6,961 nucleotides of DNA from the NCBI GenBank assembly GCA_002403375.1, contig DHHQ01000007.1, positions 1-6,961 on the forward strand, written 5' to 3'. Position numbers and translations under genes: made by a program. Below are positions 6,155 through 6,961 of the stretch, one piece after another (the first letter of the stretch is position 1; the number at the start of each line of letters is the position of its first letter). The notes beneath the pieces were generated by a model that saw only the letters and a list, made by a program, of their open reading frames with translations, was not told the DNA's origin and searched no databases. This stretch comes from Thiobacillus denitrificans. GTDB lineage: Bacteria > Pseudomonadota > Gammaproteobacteria > Burkholderiales > Thiobacillaceae.

Positions 6155-6790
6155 TCAGGCCAGCAATCCCGGGAAGAGCTTGCCCAGCCCGCTCGCGATC
6201 ATCTCGACCGAAATCGCTGCGATCACCAGTCCCATCAGACGGGTGACGACGTGGATCCCGGTCCTGCCGAGCCGCCGGGCGATCATCGGCGCAGCGCGGA
6301 ACGCCAGCCACACCGACAGCGCCACCAGCGCGACCGGGATCAGCAACAGGCTCTGATGCATCACGTTGCCCTGCGACGCGCCCGATGCCACGATGACGTG
6401 GGTGATCGCGCCTGGCCCGGCCAAGAGCGGCACACCCAGCGGCACCACGCCGACCGAGTCCTTTTCTTCCGCTTCCATGGCTTCCTCCCGCGTCTGGCGC
6501 TGCGGGCTGACGTGCGCCTCGACCATCGACAGCGCCAGCAGCAGCAACAGCAGGCCGCCGGCCACCGAGAAGGCGGCGAGGCGGATGCCGAAGAACAGCA
6601 GCAAGGGCTCGCCGACGAAGATGAAGAGGGTCAGTACGCCCAGCACCGTCAGCGCCGCAATGCGTGCCGCCGCGTGGCTCTGCGCCAGGCTGTAACCCTG
6701 GGTGGCCATGAGGAAAATCGGGATGACGCCGACGGGATCGACGATGGCAAACAGCGCGAAAGCGGATTTGACGAGGGCGAGAATGTCCAT
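6155..6790 (-). CDS. marC: MarC/UPF0056 family inner-membrane protein
   Basis: A 211-residue integral membrane protein of the MarC (YhgN/YchE, UPF0056) family. Hydrophobic segments lie at roughly 4-28, 41-62, 68-92, 113-138, 146-166 and 179-200, giving the six-helix layout of the family. The diagnostic patterns are FAIVDPVGVIPIF (14-26) in the first helix and PLLAGPGAIT (121-130) in the fourth, a pseudo-repeat resembling the two halves of the family fold. The loop between helices 3 and 4 (93-112) is highly charged (REEAMEAEEKD) and is probably cytoplasmic. The biochemical role of the family is not settled: the original link to multiple antibiotic resistance in E. coli was not upheld, and amino-acid transport has been proposed for some members. 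The gene starts 36 bp after the trmB stop, with AGGG touching the ATG, which is a poor ribosome site. Confidence 0.9.
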   Translation of the reverse strand: MDILALVKSAFALFAIVDPVGVIPIFLMATQGYSLAQSHAAARIAALTVLGVLTLFIFVGEPLLLFFGIRLAAFSVAGGLLLLLLALSMVEAHVSPQRQTREEAMEAEEKDSVGVVPLGVPLLAGPGAITHVIVASGASQGNVMHQSLLLIPVALVALSVWLAFRAAPMIARRLGRTGIHVVTRLMGLVIAAISVEMIASGLGKLFPGLLA

Positions 6791-6826
6791 CCCTGCATCA
6801 TAGCCGCGTGGCGTGGCGGGGCGATC

Positions 6827-6961
6827 TCAGGCTCGGCGGAACACCAGATCCCACACCCCGTGGCCGAGGCGAATGCCGCGTTGCTCGAACTTGGTGAGCG
6901 GGCGCGTGTCGGGGCGTGGCGCGTAGTCCGCGGCGGTGTTGGCGAGCAGCGGCTCGGCGGA
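6827..6961 (-). CDS. trmB: tRNA (guanine-N7-)-methyltransferase, C-terminal fragment
   Basis: The last 44 codons of a gene that enters from the right edge. The fragment contains RPDTRPLTKFEQRG (17-30) followed by IRLGHGVWDLVFRR, which is the highly conserved C-terminal end of bacterial TrmB, including the TKFE motif of the substrate and SAM pocket. TrmB makes m7G46 in the variable loop of tRNAs using S-adenosylmethionine. The catalytic Rossmann core lies outside the window. The TGA stop is 36 bp from the marC start on the same strand, so the two genes may share a transcript. Confidence 0.93.
   Translation of the reverse strand, partial: SAEPLLANTAADYAPRPDTRPLTKFEQRGIRLGHGVWDLVFRRA

Noticed and set aside
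6027..6311. N-terminal extension of gnd into the marC region
   Set aside because: The family N-terminus and a good Shine-Dalgarno both fix the start at 6026; the upstream frame is just open by chance in GC-rich DNA.
5136..6356. 406-codon plus-strand open frame antisense to gnd and into marC
   Set aside because: It is a shadow of gnd codons; the sequence is arginine- and histidine-rich with no domain, and it crosses a real intergenic gap.
1..6961. CRISPR array, tRNA, insertion sequence or defence system
   Set aside because: I saw no regularly spaced direct repeats, no cloverleaf-like sequence, no transposase motif and no defence-type domain; composition appears uniform throughout.

Overview
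This GC-rich, densely coding window looks like core chromosome of a betaproteobacterium. That assignment is inference from codon and GC style, from a YlqF-type GTPase beside an AspA-like lyase, and from a trmB-marC pair; no 16S or other marker is present. I see no mobile element, CRISPR array, tRNA, rRNA, integrase, toxin-antitoxin pair or defence gene, and no gap of 300 bases without a gene.

Left block (1-591, minus strand): the start of an exported protein of unknown identity follows, 19 bp downstream, a complete TlpA/ResA-like periplasmic thioredoxin. Only 13 bp separate the thioredoxin start codon from the start of the divergent lyase gene, so regulatory DNA on both sides must lie largely inside coding sequence.

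Central plus-strand pair (605-2941): an aspartase/fumarase superfamily enzyme, best read as aspartate ammonia-lyase (aspA), is followed after 27 bp by the circularly permuted ribosome-assembly GTPase YlqF/RbgA. The ylqF stop abuts the stop of the convergent pgl gene within a single TGATCA hexamer.

Right block (2942-6961, minus strand): read in transcription order this is the trmB 3' end, marC, then gnd-zwf-pgl. The last three form a compact oxidative pentose phosphate operon with ATGA stop/start overlaps at both junctions. Zwf oxidises glucose-6-phosphate, Pgl hydrolyses the lactone and Gnd decarboxylates 6-phosphogluconate to ribulose-5-phosphate, yielding reducing power and pentose. No Entner-Doudoroff gene (edd, eda) or hexR-like regulator lies in the window.

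No undescribed biological system is supported here. The points worth a second look are architectural (very tight divergent and convergent junctions, translational coupling) and biochemical (lyase specificity, cofactor-site residues in Gnd and Zwf, a palindrome between marC and gnd).
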